Source: Inia geoffrensis
Taxonomy: Eukaryota > Chordata > Mammalia > Artiodactyla > Iniidae
Assembly: GCA_036417435.1 (NCBI GenBank)
Contig: CM070911.1
Coordinates: 2,480,001-2,544,000 of the forward strand
DNA length: 64,000 nt
Reading direction: 5' to 3'
Of this stretch, positions 45,966 through 58,569 are shown piece after piece. The notes below the pieces were generated by a model. The model was not told where the DNA came from. It saw only the letters and a program-made list of their open reading frames with translations, and ran no database searches. The position numbers and the translations under genes were made by a program. Each line of letters opens with the position of its first letter. The stretch's first letter is position 1.

Positions 45966-46635
45966 GTAAGCCTGCTGACTGGTGGTCCTTGGTCGGGGTC
46001 TTTGCCCTTTTTAAAATAATGAAGTTGTGTTTCCTCTCTTCAATCCCTCTTGAATCTACTGATCTTTTCAAGATATCAGAGAAAGACAGAGAGACAGAGA
46101 CAGTCACTGGGTAACTTTTCTTCATCTCTAACATTCTGATGCATATTACCAGGACCTAAAAGTTTGTCTTCTCTGAACTTATTATTTTTAAAAATTCTAT
46201 TATATACCTGTTTTCTGCCCTTTATTGGGCTTGACTTCCTTTTCCATAGATGGATTCTAGCCTTTTGATTTCATGGGAGCTCAGGACTCTGGGAGGGAGG
46301 GAAGGGGCTGGGCCCTCTTGTTACTGCAGTGACGTGCATCCAGTGCTTCCTGGAGGCTGCTGAGCTCTCTTGTTCCCACACAATTTCAAATCCCACCTTG
46401 GATGTAAAATTGTGCATAGAAGTGGGAGAACTTAAACTCTTTCCTACTGCTATGTTGTCAGTTAAATAATAGACTGAATCCACAATAAAGACTCAAATAT
46501 CCTCAATGTTTGTCTGGGATTTGCAAGTTTCTGTGTTATTTATTTATTACATTATTTAATGAAACTGTCTTTGCCATGATGATGCTAAGTAACATAATAT
46601 CAACACATGAAATTCTGTTTTGACTCTGTTTTTAC
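45966..46635. other. No gene or clear repeat seen
   Basis: Unique-looking sequence between the candidate exon and an old L1. Confidence 0.4.
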
Positions 46636-46639
46636 AAAG

Positions 46640-48930
46640 CAGGTGGATCTTGGGCCCTGGATTAATTGTAAACTTAGCTCTATCCACTTCTATCCTCCTT
46701 TGATTCCATTTGATGTGTTGCTCATTTACATCTAATGTGGTCATTGATATGGTTTAATTTAGGCCTATCATATTATTACATTTTTTTTTTTTTTTGTGCA
46801 GAGTAGGATCTCATCTGATTTTTGTTCCTCTGCTACTTTTGTTCCTCTCAACGTTTGGGTTAATCAAATATGTTTTGTGCACCACTTTAAATTCATTTAA
46901 GTTTATCTTATCTATTGAAAAACAACATTTTAAAGTGTTTGCTTTGTAGATTACTATCTATATCTTTTATCACTGTCTACTTAGAATTAATATTATCGAT
47001 AAATGACTATTTAAATATAGAAAACTTGCCCGTTCTTGTTAAACTTATATCTAAGTATTTTCCTAGTTTAAGTCTACTGTAAATGAATTTTTAAAAATTT
47101 TATTTCCTTATGTTGTTGTTAGAATGAGAAACAATGTTTCTTTTTGTATAGTGACCTCATATCTGTGATCTTATTCATTTTCTCAGTTGTTTTGAAAATT
47201 CTTTTTTTACACAGTGATAGCAGCTGTGAAAAAGGCAGTTTGATTTCTCTCTTTCCATGTCCTACTTATTTTTCTTGCCTTATTCCACTGGTCAGGAATC
47301 CCCAGTGCAACTTTTGTATCAGTGTTATTAATATATAGTATGTTTACAAACATTATTACACTCTTAATTTTTACTTTAAATAGTAATATATCTTCTAACT
47401 AAATTATAAGAAAAAGGAAGCCTAGTTACAATCTTTTATATTTATTGAAATATCTACCAAAGCTAGAGCCCTTTATCCCTTCATGTAGATTCATGTTATC
47501 ATCTATCTGGTGTTATTTCCTTCAGGCCTGAAGTACTTCCCTTTAGCATTTTTACAGTTCAGGCCTGTTGGAGAAAAATTTCAGTTTTCTTTTTTATCTA
47601 ATATATATATATATTTTAAATCCTCATTTTTCAAGGACACTTTCCACTGGGTGTAGATTTCTGGACTGATGTTTTTCTTTTAGCACTTAAAAAATGTAGT
47701 TTCACTGTCTTCTGGCTTCTATCTTTTCTAATGAGAAAGTCAGCCATCATTTCTGTCATTTTTCTTGCTGTGTATAAGGGGTGTTGCTTCTCTCTAGGTG
47801 AAAAATCTAGAAGATTTTCTCTTTAACTTTGGATTCTAACAAATTTATGGTTTAGCAAGATTTATGATGGGCATAATTGTCATTTTCTTCTTATTTATTT
47901 TGCTCAGGTTTTATTGAGCTTCTTGGATCTATTAGGTGATATTTATCATTACATATCAAAATTTTCAGCCGTGTGTCTTTAAATATTTTATTTTCTGCCC
48001 CATTCTCTCTCTTCTCATTCTCAGAATGAACTTACACATATGTTAGGTTGCTTGGCCTTTGCCCACAGTTTACTAAGGCTATGCTTATTTTACTTTAGCC
48101 TATTTCTCTCCCTTCTTCAGACTGTATTATTTATCATTCCTGTTGATCATTTTTTCCTCTGTTGCCTCCAATTTGCTGTCAAACCCACCTATTAACAGTT
48201 CATCTCAGATACTGTGCTTTTTACTTTTAGAGTTTCTATTTGGCTTCTCCATTCATTCATTTTCTGTAAGTGTATTTTCCTTTAAGTTCTTAAACATATT
48301 GATAGTACCTGCTCTAAAGCCCTTGTCTGCTCATTTCAATGTCTGGGACATCTTGGGTTTAGTTTCTATTAACACCTTTTTTGGTCTTGATTTTGGGTCA
48401 CATTTTTCTGTTTCTTTCCATGCACAGTGATTGTTAAAATTGTAATCTGAATATTAACAGTGACACACTGTAGAGCCTCTGTATTTTTGTTTCGTTGAAG
48501 CATGCTGAATTCGTTCCAGTAGGGAGTGAACTTGTCTGAATTCAAACTCCAACCCCTGTCCTTCTTGCATCAGCAGCTACTCAAATTCACACTCAGTTCT
48601 TTCTGTTTTTAGCTGCTGCATTTTTGTGGGGTCCCCTGGGAATCCCCTTGTGCATGTGTATTTAGCAGTCCACCAGTGGTTTGGGAGAACTTATGGCAGA
48701 TTTTGGTGTTCTCTTCTCAGTGGCTCCCCCTCTTCCAGGATTTCACCCTCACTTTCCAGATGATCAGCCCTGAGCCACAAGTAGATTGGAGAATGCCCTT
48801 TTGCAAAAAGGTGCAAATTCATAAATCTCACCACTGCTTTTCTGTGTTTTAAATGCAGAGTCTCCTTTACTGACTGCTTTTGAAATATTTTGTCTAGGTT
48901 TTACAATTGTTTTCTGGAGGATGGTGCAAC
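46640..48930 (-). mobile_element. Old L1 / HAL1-like relic, about 2.3 kb, antisense
   Basis: T-rich sequence with landmarks in order: 'catttacatctaatgtggtc', 'tttccactgggtgtagattt', 'tcttttagcacttaaaaaat', 'actgtcttctggcttctatc', 'gcttcttggatctattaggt', 'gttgcctccaatttgctgtc', 'gtctgctcatttcaatgtct', 'gtctgggacatcttgggttt'. These are the antisense 5'/ORF1-side sequences of old L1 or half-L1. All frames are broken. Confidence 0.6.
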
Positions 48931-48974
48931 CAACCTACTCTCCACTGCTACTGGAAGCGGACCCTCCTTTGAAG

Positions 48975-49041
48975 ATGAAGTTCTTCATATTTATATGAAG
49001 TTATATGAAGTTATATGAAGATATATGAAGTTCTTCATATA
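48975..49041. repeat. Palindrome cluster flanking a 10-bp tandem repeat
   Basis: Three ttatatgaag units plus one atatatgaag unit (48991-49030) are flanked by identical 16-base copies of atgaagttcttcatat at 48975-48990 and 49025-49040. Each flank is a palindrome with a TT centre; arms in the right copy extend to 9 bases (tatatgaag / cttcatata). Confidence 0.9.
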
Positions 49042-49127
49042 ACACTCTTCATATTACCCTGTTCTACAGGTGCAATTGTCATCATCAACATCATCATCAT
49101 CAGCAGCAGCATTTACTGTTTGTTTAC

Positions 49128-49635
49128 ACTTGGGGAGGACTGTGTGACATCTTTGGAGGTGTCCATGTCCAAATCCCCAAGACCTGAGAATGTGGCCTAC
49201 ACAGTAAAAGCGACTTCCCAGCTTTAGTTAAGTTAAGGATCTTGAGGTGGGGAGATTCTGTTGGACTATTTAGGTGGTCCCAGTGCAGTTCAAGGGGCCT
49301 TATAAAAGGAAGGTAGGAGGATTGGAGTGGAAAGAAGGCCATGTGACAAAGAAGCAGAGGGAAACAGTCAGAAAGAGAAGATGCTCTTCCTGACTTTGAA
49401 GATGCAGGAAGGGGCCGCGAGCCATGGAATGCTGGCAGCCTCTCGAAGATGGAAAAGGCAAAGATGCAGATTCCTCCTGGATCCTGCAGAAGGAATGCAG
49501 CCGTGCTGACACCCTGATTGTAGCCCAGTGAGACCCATTTTGGGCTTCTGATCTCTAGAATCTGTGTTGCTTTAAGCCACTAAGCTTGTGGTAATTTGTT
49601 ATGGCAGCTGCTAGCTCTGGCAAAGTAATATACCA
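49128..49635 (+). mobile_element. MLT1-like LTR (ERVL-MaLR)
   Basis: 'ccaagacctgagaatgtggc', 'gaaggccatgtgacaaagaa', 'gaatgctggcagcctctcga', 'gccgtgctgacaccctgatt', 'ttgctttaagccactaagct', 'tgtggtaatttgttatggca' follow the LTR pattern with insertions. Confidence 0.65.
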
Positions 49636-49639
49636 CCAT

Positions 49640-50400
49640 AATGATTTTATCCATGGCATTCACAACTTTCATTTCATGAAAAAGAAACAAGCTACATAGA
49701 CCTACTCATTATACAAATACCTAAAAGAACTCATCAGAGATGGACTTTAATGTTGTCATTTTCTGTATATCCATATCAGTTTCTTATTAAAAACTACCAC
49801 TTTGTGAATTTAGGCTTAATTCAAGGGTAATAAAAAATGAGAATAGTGTTTTGAGAACTACACTGATAGTGAAGGACACTTTTTAGATACTATGTTGAAT
49901 GGTCCTCAGGCACCTACCTGTTCTGTACTTGCAAGTAGTGTATTTGTAATTTCTTCATAAGGGGTTTATGATTCAATCTTCTTTATGACACAAGTGGAAG
50001 CTTATAAACCAGTTAATATTTCTGCCTTACACTGTTTCTCCTGAGTTTCCATTTACCTTACAAACTACTTGTAATAAAGCCAGCATTCTTTTTTTGTTTT
50101 TTGTTTTTCTTTTTTAGTGCTTAATTGGCAGAAGAGCTGTCTGCTTTCTACAATTCTGTGTGTCTAGGTGACATTGGGTGACTAGTTCTGGCCAGTGGAA
50201 AGTGAGAGTGAGAGGAGTAATATGTCAGCTCCAGGCTAAGGTGGAGTGTCTGCATCTTCCCCATATGTGACCTCAGAAGCCACAGGCTCAGATGGGGTGT
50301 TAAAGGCAGAGGGGACCTGGGTCCCTGCCTCTCGCCTTGGAGCAAAGCCTGCCAGGAACGTGTATGCTGGACTTCCCATAGCAAGAGTGAAACTGCTAGG
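49640..50400. other. No gene or clear repeat seen
   Basis: Unique-looking AT-rich sequence. Confidence 0.4.
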
Positions 50401-50404
50401 TGGT

Positions 50405-51040
50405 ACCCAGTGGGGGGGGGTGCTTCAAGGAGCTCCAGTTCTTTATGTCTCAGCCCAGAAAGAATTCAGGGAGAGGCACAGTGATATATAGGAAGTAATT
50501 TATTAGAATAGGAAAACTGTGAGGTTTACAAGCCGGTGGACAAGAGGGTGCCACATGCTGAGAACTTAGTGGCTACAGTTTAATAATCAAAGGAAAAGTG
50601 GGGAGGGGGAGAAGATCATCTTCTTCATTCTTGAGTAGACGTCAAGCTTCCATCGTCAGCTCCTTCCTCAACGTCGGCTGGGGGAGTTTTCTCATCCCTG
50701 CATAGTCAAGCTGGGGCTATCATGGCACAATTTATATTAGCAGTAGGGTGGTAACATAGGCTAGAAATGGTAAATCATCTCAGGTTTTAGTATAATGTCA
50801 CCTTTTCCTTATATTTTTGTTTTTAGTGTGTGCAGAGGAGTGTGTCCTAGGAATCATTAACTTACTGAGTGCTCTGGGCAGGATGTGGGTCTCACGCCAC
50901 CATTGTTTTATTGTTTTGGGGCAAGTCTCATGCTTCTGTTGCATGGTTTCGTTGCTAAGCAAGCATGCTTGGTTTTGTGGTTAAGCAAACCTGCTATCTT
51001 GGGTGATCGTTAACTTACAATACTCTTTTCTTTACTTACA
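50405..51040 (-). mobile_element. Probable ERV LTR, antisense
   Basis: Reads on the minus strand as an LTR-like unit: a possible polyadenylation signal (complement of 'taatttattagaatagg', about 50500), then 'ctttctgggctgagacataa' at the 3' side, with purine/pyrimidine-skewed U3-like sequence to the right. No coding region or primer-binding site was found. Confidence 0.35.
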
Positions 51041-51279
51041 ATCCCCTAGTGGGATTAACTATTTAATCAAAGTATTTGATACTTTGTGCCTTTACTCTGT
51101 CCCTACCAAGAGGAAACCTTCATCCTGTTATGCCATTAACACTTTGGGACTGTTGGAGCAGCTTTTACACATTTACCTGTAGACCATGCAGTCATCAGAT
51201 TAGATCAGAAAAGCTGACTTTGCAGAATCCTGATAGTGGCTTGGCTATGAACTGTGGAGGGTCTCCCAAAGGCTGGGCA

Positions 51280-51430
51280 CTTATACATGCTTTATAGTCC
51301 CGTATCATCCCTACAAGATATGTATTTCGGCAGGAGCCCAAGGCTCAAAGAATGTAATGAATTTACCCAAAGCTGACGACCAGAAGTTGATGGAACTGGG
51401 CTCTAAAGCCAGTCCCAATGTCAGTCATGA
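51280..51430 (-). mobile_element. MIR fragment
   Basis: 'catccctacaagatatgtat', 'gcccaaggctcaaagaatgt', 'gaactgggctctaaagccag' match antisense MIR. Confidence 0.5.
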
Positions 51431-51591
51431 TCTTTCCCTGCAACACTCTACTTTTAAAGTTGCAGAACCAGGGATTGCTATAATAATTCGGTTCAACCCC
51501 CTCTTTTTATGGAGGTACATGGAAAGTAAATAGCAGCAAAGTTGGTTTCTTGAGTTTTTTTTTCTTTTTTTCTTTTATCATGTACACGGGC

Positions 51592-51780
51592 ACAGTTCTT
51601 AGTAGGGGCCATTTGGCAATGTCTGAGACACTTTTGGTTGTCATAACTGAAGAGGTGTTATTGTCATCTAGTGGGTGGAGGCCAGGGATGCTGCTATACA
51701 TCTTACAATGCCCAGGATGGCCCCATAACCAAGAATGATCCAGTCCCAAATGTCACTAGAGCTGAAGTTGAGAAACCCTG
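51592..51780 (+). mobile_element. MER5A-like hAT-Charlie DNA transposon
   Basis: 'gccatttggcaatgtctgag', 'acacttttggttgtcataac', 'tcatctagtgggtggaggcc', 'agggatgctgctatacatct', 'caatgcccaggatggcccca' and the right terminal inverted repeat gttgagaaaccctg match MER5A. The left inverted repeat is degraded. Confidence 0.88.
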
Positions 51781-51944
51781 TTAGGGGGCGTAAAACGGGT
51801 ATGTGGCAGAGATGGGATTCAAACCCAAGGTATCACTGCTGCATAATGTGTCTATCCAAAAAGGCTAATTACCACTGACAGAGAAACTTGAGTTAACTGA
51901 CCAGTTGGGAACCTAAGAGATACATAAGGGAATCATTTCAGCAC

Positions 51945-52070
51945 TTTGATTTTTACGAGGCTGTGAGCTCTTGGACCATGGGGGCCAAAGCCATGTCCTA
52001 CTGAGTTTTCATTGTCTAGTATCTAGCACATCACAGAGTAGGTTCCTGCTCAATGTTTATTAAATTAAAA
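51945..52070 (+). mobile_element. L2 3' end fragment
   Basis: 'ggctgtgagctcttggacca', 'ttttcattgtctagtatcta', 'gcacatcacagagtaggttc', 'ctgctcaatgtttattaaat' match the L2 3' end. Confidence 0.65.
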
Positions 52071-52074
52071 CTTA

Positions 52075-54475
52075 ATCAGTAAGTAGTTTTCCATTCCCCT
52101 AAACCTGATACGAATGATAGCCACTTGGTAAATAATTTGAGAAGAATATTTATCAAGTATCTTTTGCCGATTGACAAAATGTGCAGCTCTCCTCCATCCT
52201 GCAAAGGAACCATGGCTTGAAGATCAATGTTCCTGGGGATCTCTTTGAGGAGAACAGGCCCTACTCCCCTGAAATGCTGAGGTGCATTTCCTCTCGTGCT
52301 GCACATTTACAGCTGCCGCCTCCCTTTCTTCTGAGTCTTGTAATTCTCGGCAGCTGCTTTCAGAAGATATTCAACGCGCTAGCGGCCATCTTTCTGTGCA
52401 CTAGGTTTTTTTGATTACCTTCCCCGCTGCTCCACAGCAGGGTCTGAGCTGTTATTATGTCTTATTTCCATTTGGTAAGAGTCTCTTGTGCAGAGATATT
52501 TCCTTAATTGGCATTTCTGTGTCGGGGGCTTGGGAAGCCGGCTTACCCCTCCTTCTGCCCTTCATTCACTATGGTCCCCACCTGACCTGTGGCTAGCCAT
52601 CCAACTCCCTTCTCATCAAGAAATCTTCACCCTTCTGTGGTTAGATTTCATTTTTAATTCAGAGCCCTTGGAGTTCACAGCCCTCTGAAAAACAATATTC
52701 ACAGTCCAGGAGCCCATGTATTATCTGAGCCGAATCCAAGGTATTTCAGCCCACTAGAAAAATAAATCACTGTGGAAAAGAAGGAGAAGGGTATTATACA
52801 CAAGAGTTCTCACACCCACCAGCCTAAATGCTTTCTGATTAAGAAAAAACATTCACAAGCCTGTGGCTCCACACGCATTTGATACGGAGAGTCGCAAAGC
52901 TAGACAACCATGACAGTGACCCCCACTGGGCTTGGAGCCTGTCCACCCGTGGGTCCATTTCTGTGCTGACTCTAAGGAGGGAAGGTGAACTCCATCTCCT
53001 GGTAAATGACGGAATTTGTAACCCCTGTGATTGTCTTTACAATAAACTTCTCGTCCTTAAGATCACTACTACTTTCTAGAAAGCCGCTGTTGGTGCCATA
53101 GAATTTTCCCCTCACACACCACACCGTTCCATTTTATGGGTGAATGCTAATGATGCAAAGAAATGCCACATTCCCACAGGTGCATGGGGACTTTTCTTTC
53201 ATTACACCTCACTTATCTGAGTTTACACTCTCTAGGCTATGTTTGGAAGCCCTATGAAGAGAGAAGGGGAGATGATGGGTTCCCTTTGGGAAGGTGAACA
53301 GAGATGAATGGAAAGTCTTGCCAGGGCCCAAATGTAGTAAGGACATTTCCAGGGGCTGAGAGCTTTCTCCTTTGGGTGTAGGACCTTCATACCACACTCA
53401 CTCCTCCCCCCTGCCACTCCCACCCAGCCTTGAATACATGCCTCCAGATTGGGTCTTGAGGCCTTACTTTGAGGACACCTGGACCATGGGTAGCTTGCTT
53501 ACCTACATCCCTACCTGCAGGGCCAGCCTGAGTCCTTCCTGCCCAGGGATCTGTTTTGCCAGAACATGGTTGCTACACACAGGCCCCACTTCATGAGGAT
53601 GGGGGCAGCAACCTGGAGGCCAGCCCATTTTGAGGGCACCAATTTAAGATTTACATCTAGAGTTTTCATAGATGATATCTATACATGTTTATAGCCATCC
53701 ATTCTGACTGCATAATTATATTCATTTCCTGAAAAGCTGAAAGAAGAATATGATGAGACTACACTATAAAGGAATTAGCATAGAGACATGGGGACTATTT
53801 ACCAACTCAATAAAGATAGAGGCAGTGGCTACATGCCAGGCTAAAGTATTCCTTTCTGGGGAATGATCTACTGCTGAATGGGTTTGAGCCCTGGTTTCCA
53901 CACAGGATCCCTGAATGTCAGGGGTGGGTGGGATGGACAGCAGCCTACACAAGAGTGCTGATGCGGAGTGAAGAGTATGATCTAGGAGGATGAGAATGCA
54001 GAGGAAGAGCCTGCTGGAAGAGAGGCTTTGGAGTTAGAACAGGTAGAGTCTGGGGGAGGAGGATGGACCAAGTCAAAGGTGTGTGTTGGGTTCCATGCCT
54101 TGTAACGAAGACTGCTTTGATTGGTTGGTCGACCTCGCTGCAGAGAGTAGGCCCTCAATAATATTTGCTGAATCGCAATGGGAAATGTTTCGTATGAATA
54201 CTGCTGCTTTGCTTCTTGGTACTTCTAAAAGACATGTTTTTGAGTTTCTGATTTTTAAACAATTTAACACGTTTTAAGATATTCTTTCTGATGTCCGTCC
54301 GTCTCCCCAATCATTTGTCAAAGAGGACAGGATGCGTCATCTTCCTTGGGGGGATTTCTTAAGCCGTTCTCCACCAGATCAGCTGTGCAAAGGATTATGG
54401 GAGCAAACATCATGCAAAGGACTACAGGCCATGCCTCAAGTTTCACCCAGGAGGATAACCGACACCTAGAGTCAC
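52075..54475. other. No gene or clear repeat seen
   Basis: About 2.4 kb. 52080-52500 is repeat-free and non-low-complexity. A MIR-like end may lie at 54145-54175 (gccctcaataatatttgctg). Confidence 0.35.
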
Positions 54476-54479
54476 CTTT

Positions 54480-54572
54480 CTGAGGGCAGCCATCTGAAGT
54501 TAGAGATGATTATTGATTTAGTCATTTTTACTGAGATCTAAGGCAGCAGAGTGAGCTTGGACTCGGTAACAG
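54480..54572 (+). mobile_element. Possible LTR 3' end related to the one at 18.7 kb
   Basis: Ends with agcttggactcggtaaca (54554-54571), identical to the end of the LTR fragment at 18690-18707, preceded by a similar 'ggcagcag' context. Confidence 0.35.
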
Positions 54573-56160
54573 AACTAATCTTGATTTCCACCTAGGTTGA
54601 TCTCTTTAGTCTGATGTACATTGCTAAGCCCCTGAAATTCAGGTCCAGGTCAATGTTACTTTCAGAAAACTTTTGTGTGGTACTAGAGCAATGCTGTGTG
54701 CCCAACTGACCCAATTATGATTAGGTAATTGGCTTCATCTCTCAGCGTCTTCCATTTTTGTTTCATTTTCTTTAAGTGATATGTTGTGCTTTGGGGTCTT
54801 GGCACGATGCTAGCCCTGGTTTAAACTACCTGAGAAAGTCTGCAGTTACGTTTGTCATCAGTACAGCAGGTGACATCACCAGGGCACTCTGTAAACATCA
54901 TCTCCACTCTCACTACCTACCAGGAAGGTAGAGCTACTTCTAAATGAGCGAACTGGGGTTCGGGCTGTCCAAAATTGAATGAGAGGTTGATCTTTCAACA
55001 AATTAAATGAGAAGAATGGGGGAGCTGAGGTTTGGGGTAAGTGGCGTTCTGCTGCTGATTTATTTGGTCACTAATTATATTTATTTTTGTGTGTCTCTAC
55101 CCAGAGGCTGCTGTGATAGACACTTTTTTAAAAAAATCCAAATAAAAATAAAATGTGTTATGCCCAAGGCATTTTGATTTTTTAAATTGCACATACAATT
55201 TAGGAGAAATTTTATCCATATGTTTTAGATTCACTTAACTGAAATCATGAGAGTGTTTTTTGTGAGTTCTATTTGATTATCCTTAAAACCTGTTGTGAGT
55301 TTATTTATAAAACCCCCCTTTTTTCTTTCTGTAGATAGTGTCACTATTTTCCAAAGGCAAATGTACTCCATCCTGAGAGTTGCGGGTTTTTGCGGGAATT
55401 TGCAGAGCCCTGCATTCTGATTAGAAATAAATTTCGTCCTACCTGGTGAGCTCACCTGTGGTCAGGCAGGCTGCTTCACCCAGCTGCACAGACACTTCAT
55501 CAGCCCCAGGCCCCAGATCTGCAGAGCAGGTAACCCCACTACTGAGACATAGTTCATAACCTCTGTTTCAAATATTCAGCTCCCAGATTGACTTACTTTT
55601 CCTCCTGCTAAAGGAAACTATTTGTGCTTTCTTCTGCCTCTTTTTCCTTCCCTTTCACTTGATTCCCTTTTTATTTTCCTCCCCTGCAGAAAGTCACTCT
55701 GGCAAGGATACCCCCAGGTCTGATGGTGGGACATGTAAAAGCCACCAGGAGCCACAGAGCGTGAGGGAGGGGAGCCATGCCCAGGGACAGTGGCTGTGCA
55801 TGGGTGCAGCTGGTACCAAGTGTGCAATATTTAAACGAAGGCTGTCTGTTAATAAGTCTATGGTGCAGAAGACTCCTTTTGCTCAACTTTTAAGAATGGG
55901 TCTCTTTCGTGTCTGAAAGATGAAAACAAACACATAGCCCTTACATAAATGGGTACAGTCCCCCTTTCCGAATTGGAGTGTAACCTGGTGGATGTCGTGA
56001 AGTTTAGTGGTGTGCTTCCAGAGCAGGGATGGGCTTCTGGGAACGTATCCCAAGGGGATAATCTCAATTCCTCCAATTCACCAGCCATCTGAGCCCTGGG
56101 CTGGTTAAGGGCTAGTCTTCGAAGCCAGCCTGCAGATAAAATCACAGCGCCAGCCCAGGT
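54573..56160. other. No gene or clear repeat seen
   Basis: Unique-looking sequence; short ORFs at 55618-56145 overlap on both strands. Confidence 0.35.
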
Positions 56161-56164
56161 GAGG

Positions 56165-56460
56165 TGTGCACCCTGGGAAAACCCCTTACTGAACTGCTGC
56201 CTCAGTCCCCTTACCTGTAAGATGGGGATGAAAACAATGGTGACCGTTCATGGAATACATGAAAGCCTGCAGAACACATAGTGCAGAGATGGCACATAAC
56301 AAGTGCTCAATAAATATTAGATGTGCCTCTTGGTCATTGCTTTCAGCTTCTGTTTTCTTATCTGGAGAATATGGATAATAATAGTTTTTACCTAATAAGA
56401 TTATTGTGGAGATTAAATAAGACTATATAAGATTATGGAAAGGGTGGTATAGTAAATACA
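56165..56460 (+). mobile_element. Two MIR copies in tandem
   Basis: First: 'ctgcctcagtccccttacct', 'gtaagatggggatgaaaaca', 'gcacataacaagtgctcaat'. Second from about 56335: 'gcttctgttttcttatctgg', 'agaatatggataataatagt', 'attgtggagattaaataaga'. Confidence 0.7.
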
Positions 56461-56469
56461 ATTAATGTT

Positions 56470-57635
56470 TTCATCTATTACATTTGGGCAAACACTTATG
56501 AACAAAGTACTTATTGCTGTATATTTCTGTTGGCAAAAAAATTAAAAATCTAGAGAAATTTGACCATTTGGTGATATTTGGAAGGTGAAATTATGTTTAC
56601 AGTGATTTTTTAATAACACTGGGAAAAGCTATTGTAAAAATATTAAATTTAAAAGAGATAAATATTAAGGTATCATCTGAAAAAACCTGCACATTGGGGA
56701 CAAAAATCTAGAAAAATATACCAATATATTTATTAGCACTTGCCTTTACGTGGTAGAACCGAGAATGTATTTTTCACTCTTATTATTTTTGTACTTTTAA
56801 ATACATTTTTTACAGTGAGAAAATATTACTTTTAGAAACTGGAGATGGGTCCATCCTTTTACAAAAGATCTTTAAATAATTTTTAGGCCTGGGCTTTATA
56901 AAATATTTTCCTTCTCTACAGATCTTTCAATGGCACTGCAGTCATTGGAAAAACTGGGCCGTGATAAGTAATTTTATGATGACAGCCTAATATCAATCCA
57001 AGTAGTAAATGAGAGTATAAATGAGAGTATTATCCACCCTTGTATCAGGCCCCTTGTCCACGCACACCATGATGAAAATTTAATAATTTATTAAGCACAG
57101 AGACCGACACATACACACTCAATAAATATTTATTAAATAAATGAATAATTGAATTAACAATGAGCTCAGTCATTGAAAGAAGGTTTAATCCCTATAACGT
57201 TATCTGAGATTGTAAGAGGAAACATGCCAAGTCAGCTGTTTTAGCACAAAGACTATGGGATCAGAACCCAGGCATCTGTTGAAATAATGGGCCTTGGTGC
57301 TTTGCTTCCTCACTGGATGGTGACTTGTTTGCACGGAATGTTTTATTATGACTTTTCTATCTCTGTGATTCTAAGTGATAGGAATAAATGATGATGATGA
57401 TTTGTGCTAGTTTGATGTGAGTACACAGGCAGTTAGTATGGCTGACGCAGAGTCTCCCTGTTTTCCAGTGCAGCCAGAATGAAGACCAGATCCTTCCCAA
57501 GAGCTGAATGGCTGGTGGGGCTGGCAGGTCCTTCGCCCTCCTCACCTCCTGCTGTTTGCCTCTCCGATGCTGTGGCTGTACATCCTGGGCTGACAGCGGC
57601 TCCCGGACAGCGTGCCCCGCTCTCCTGCTGGAAGA
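56470..57635. other. No gene seen; short repeat end at 57095-57150
   Basis: AT-rich. 'caataaatatttattaaata' at about 57120 looks like a MIR or L2 3' end. Confidence 0.4.
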
Positions 57636-57639
57636 TGTT

Positions 57640-57990
57640 GTCACGTCATGTTGCTCTGCATCCTGCCCTGCCTCTGCTCCCCCACCTCGTCCCACTCCCT
57701 CCTCCCCCCCGCTCCGTTTGGGACCCCCTCACCAGTCAGAACTCAGCTCAGGTGTTACATTCTCAGGGATGGCACGCCTGCTTCCTTTCTTACACACTCT
57801 TAGGGAAAAGGGTTCCCTTTCTTTTGGAATGTTCATCTTAATTTGTAATTATGCCTCCACAGGTGTGTTTATTTGATTACTGCCTGTGTCTCCCACCATT
57901 GTCTGTTTCCTTCACGGGAACAAACGTAACTGTATATTGTTGGCGCTTTGAAAATTGAAGATCCTCACCTCCTGTTTGTTGAATAGTTAC
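57640..57990 (+). mobile_element. L2 3' fragment
   Basis: 'gaactcagctcaggtgttac', 'gtgtttatttgattactgcc', 'gtctgtttccttcacgggaa', 'cctgtttgttgaatagttac' follow the L2 3' end. The overlapping ORFs at 57479-57876 are explained by this and by GC-rich composition. Confidence 0.6.
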
Positions 57991-58019
57991 TGATAAATTA
58001 ATTCAAGAATGAACATATA

Positions 58020-58345
58020 GGACTTCCCTGGTGGCATAGTGGTTAAGAATCCGCCTGTCAATGCAGGGGACACGGGTTTGAGCCCTGGTCCGGGAAGATC
58101 CCACGTGCAATGGAGCAACTAAGCCCGTGCGCCACAACTACTGAGCCTGCGCGCTAGAGCCCGTGAGCCGCAACTACTGAAGCCCGTGTGCCCAGAGCCC
58201 GTGCTCCACAAGAGAGACCACTGCAATGAGAAGCCCGTGCACCACAACAAAGAGCAGCCCCTGCTTGCCAAAACTAGAGAAAGCCCGCACACAGCAGCAA
58301 AGACCCAATGCAGCCAAAAATAAATGAATAAATAATTAAAATAAA
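58020..58345 (+). mobile_element. CHR-type SINE, long form
   Basis: 'ggacttccctggtggcatag' to 'gacccaatgcagccaaaaat' and an A-rich tail. The perfect 15-base duplication aagaatgaacatata is at 58005-58019 and 58346-58360. Confidence 0.94.
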
Positions 58346-58439
58346 AAGAATGAACATATATTTTTTCATCTACAGAAGAAAAAAAGAGTATGAAGTTTGT
58401 ATGATAGTTAAACCTTTTGTTACACAGAGTTCTCACTTC

Positions 58440-58560
58440 ACTCTGCGGGATACATAAGTAGTGCAGGCATCATAATCCACGTGTCAAAGTTGGATGAAGA
58501 AGCCAAGGTCAGGTGCTGGGCAGTGACAGAGCTCATCCCAGGGCCCAGAGCTGGACCGCA
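58440..58560 (-). mobile_element. Weak MIR-like fragment
   Basis: 'aagttggatgaagaagccaa', 'gggcagtgacagagctcatc' faintly follow antisense MIR. Confidence 0.3.
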
Positions 58561-58569
58561 CATTCTCTC

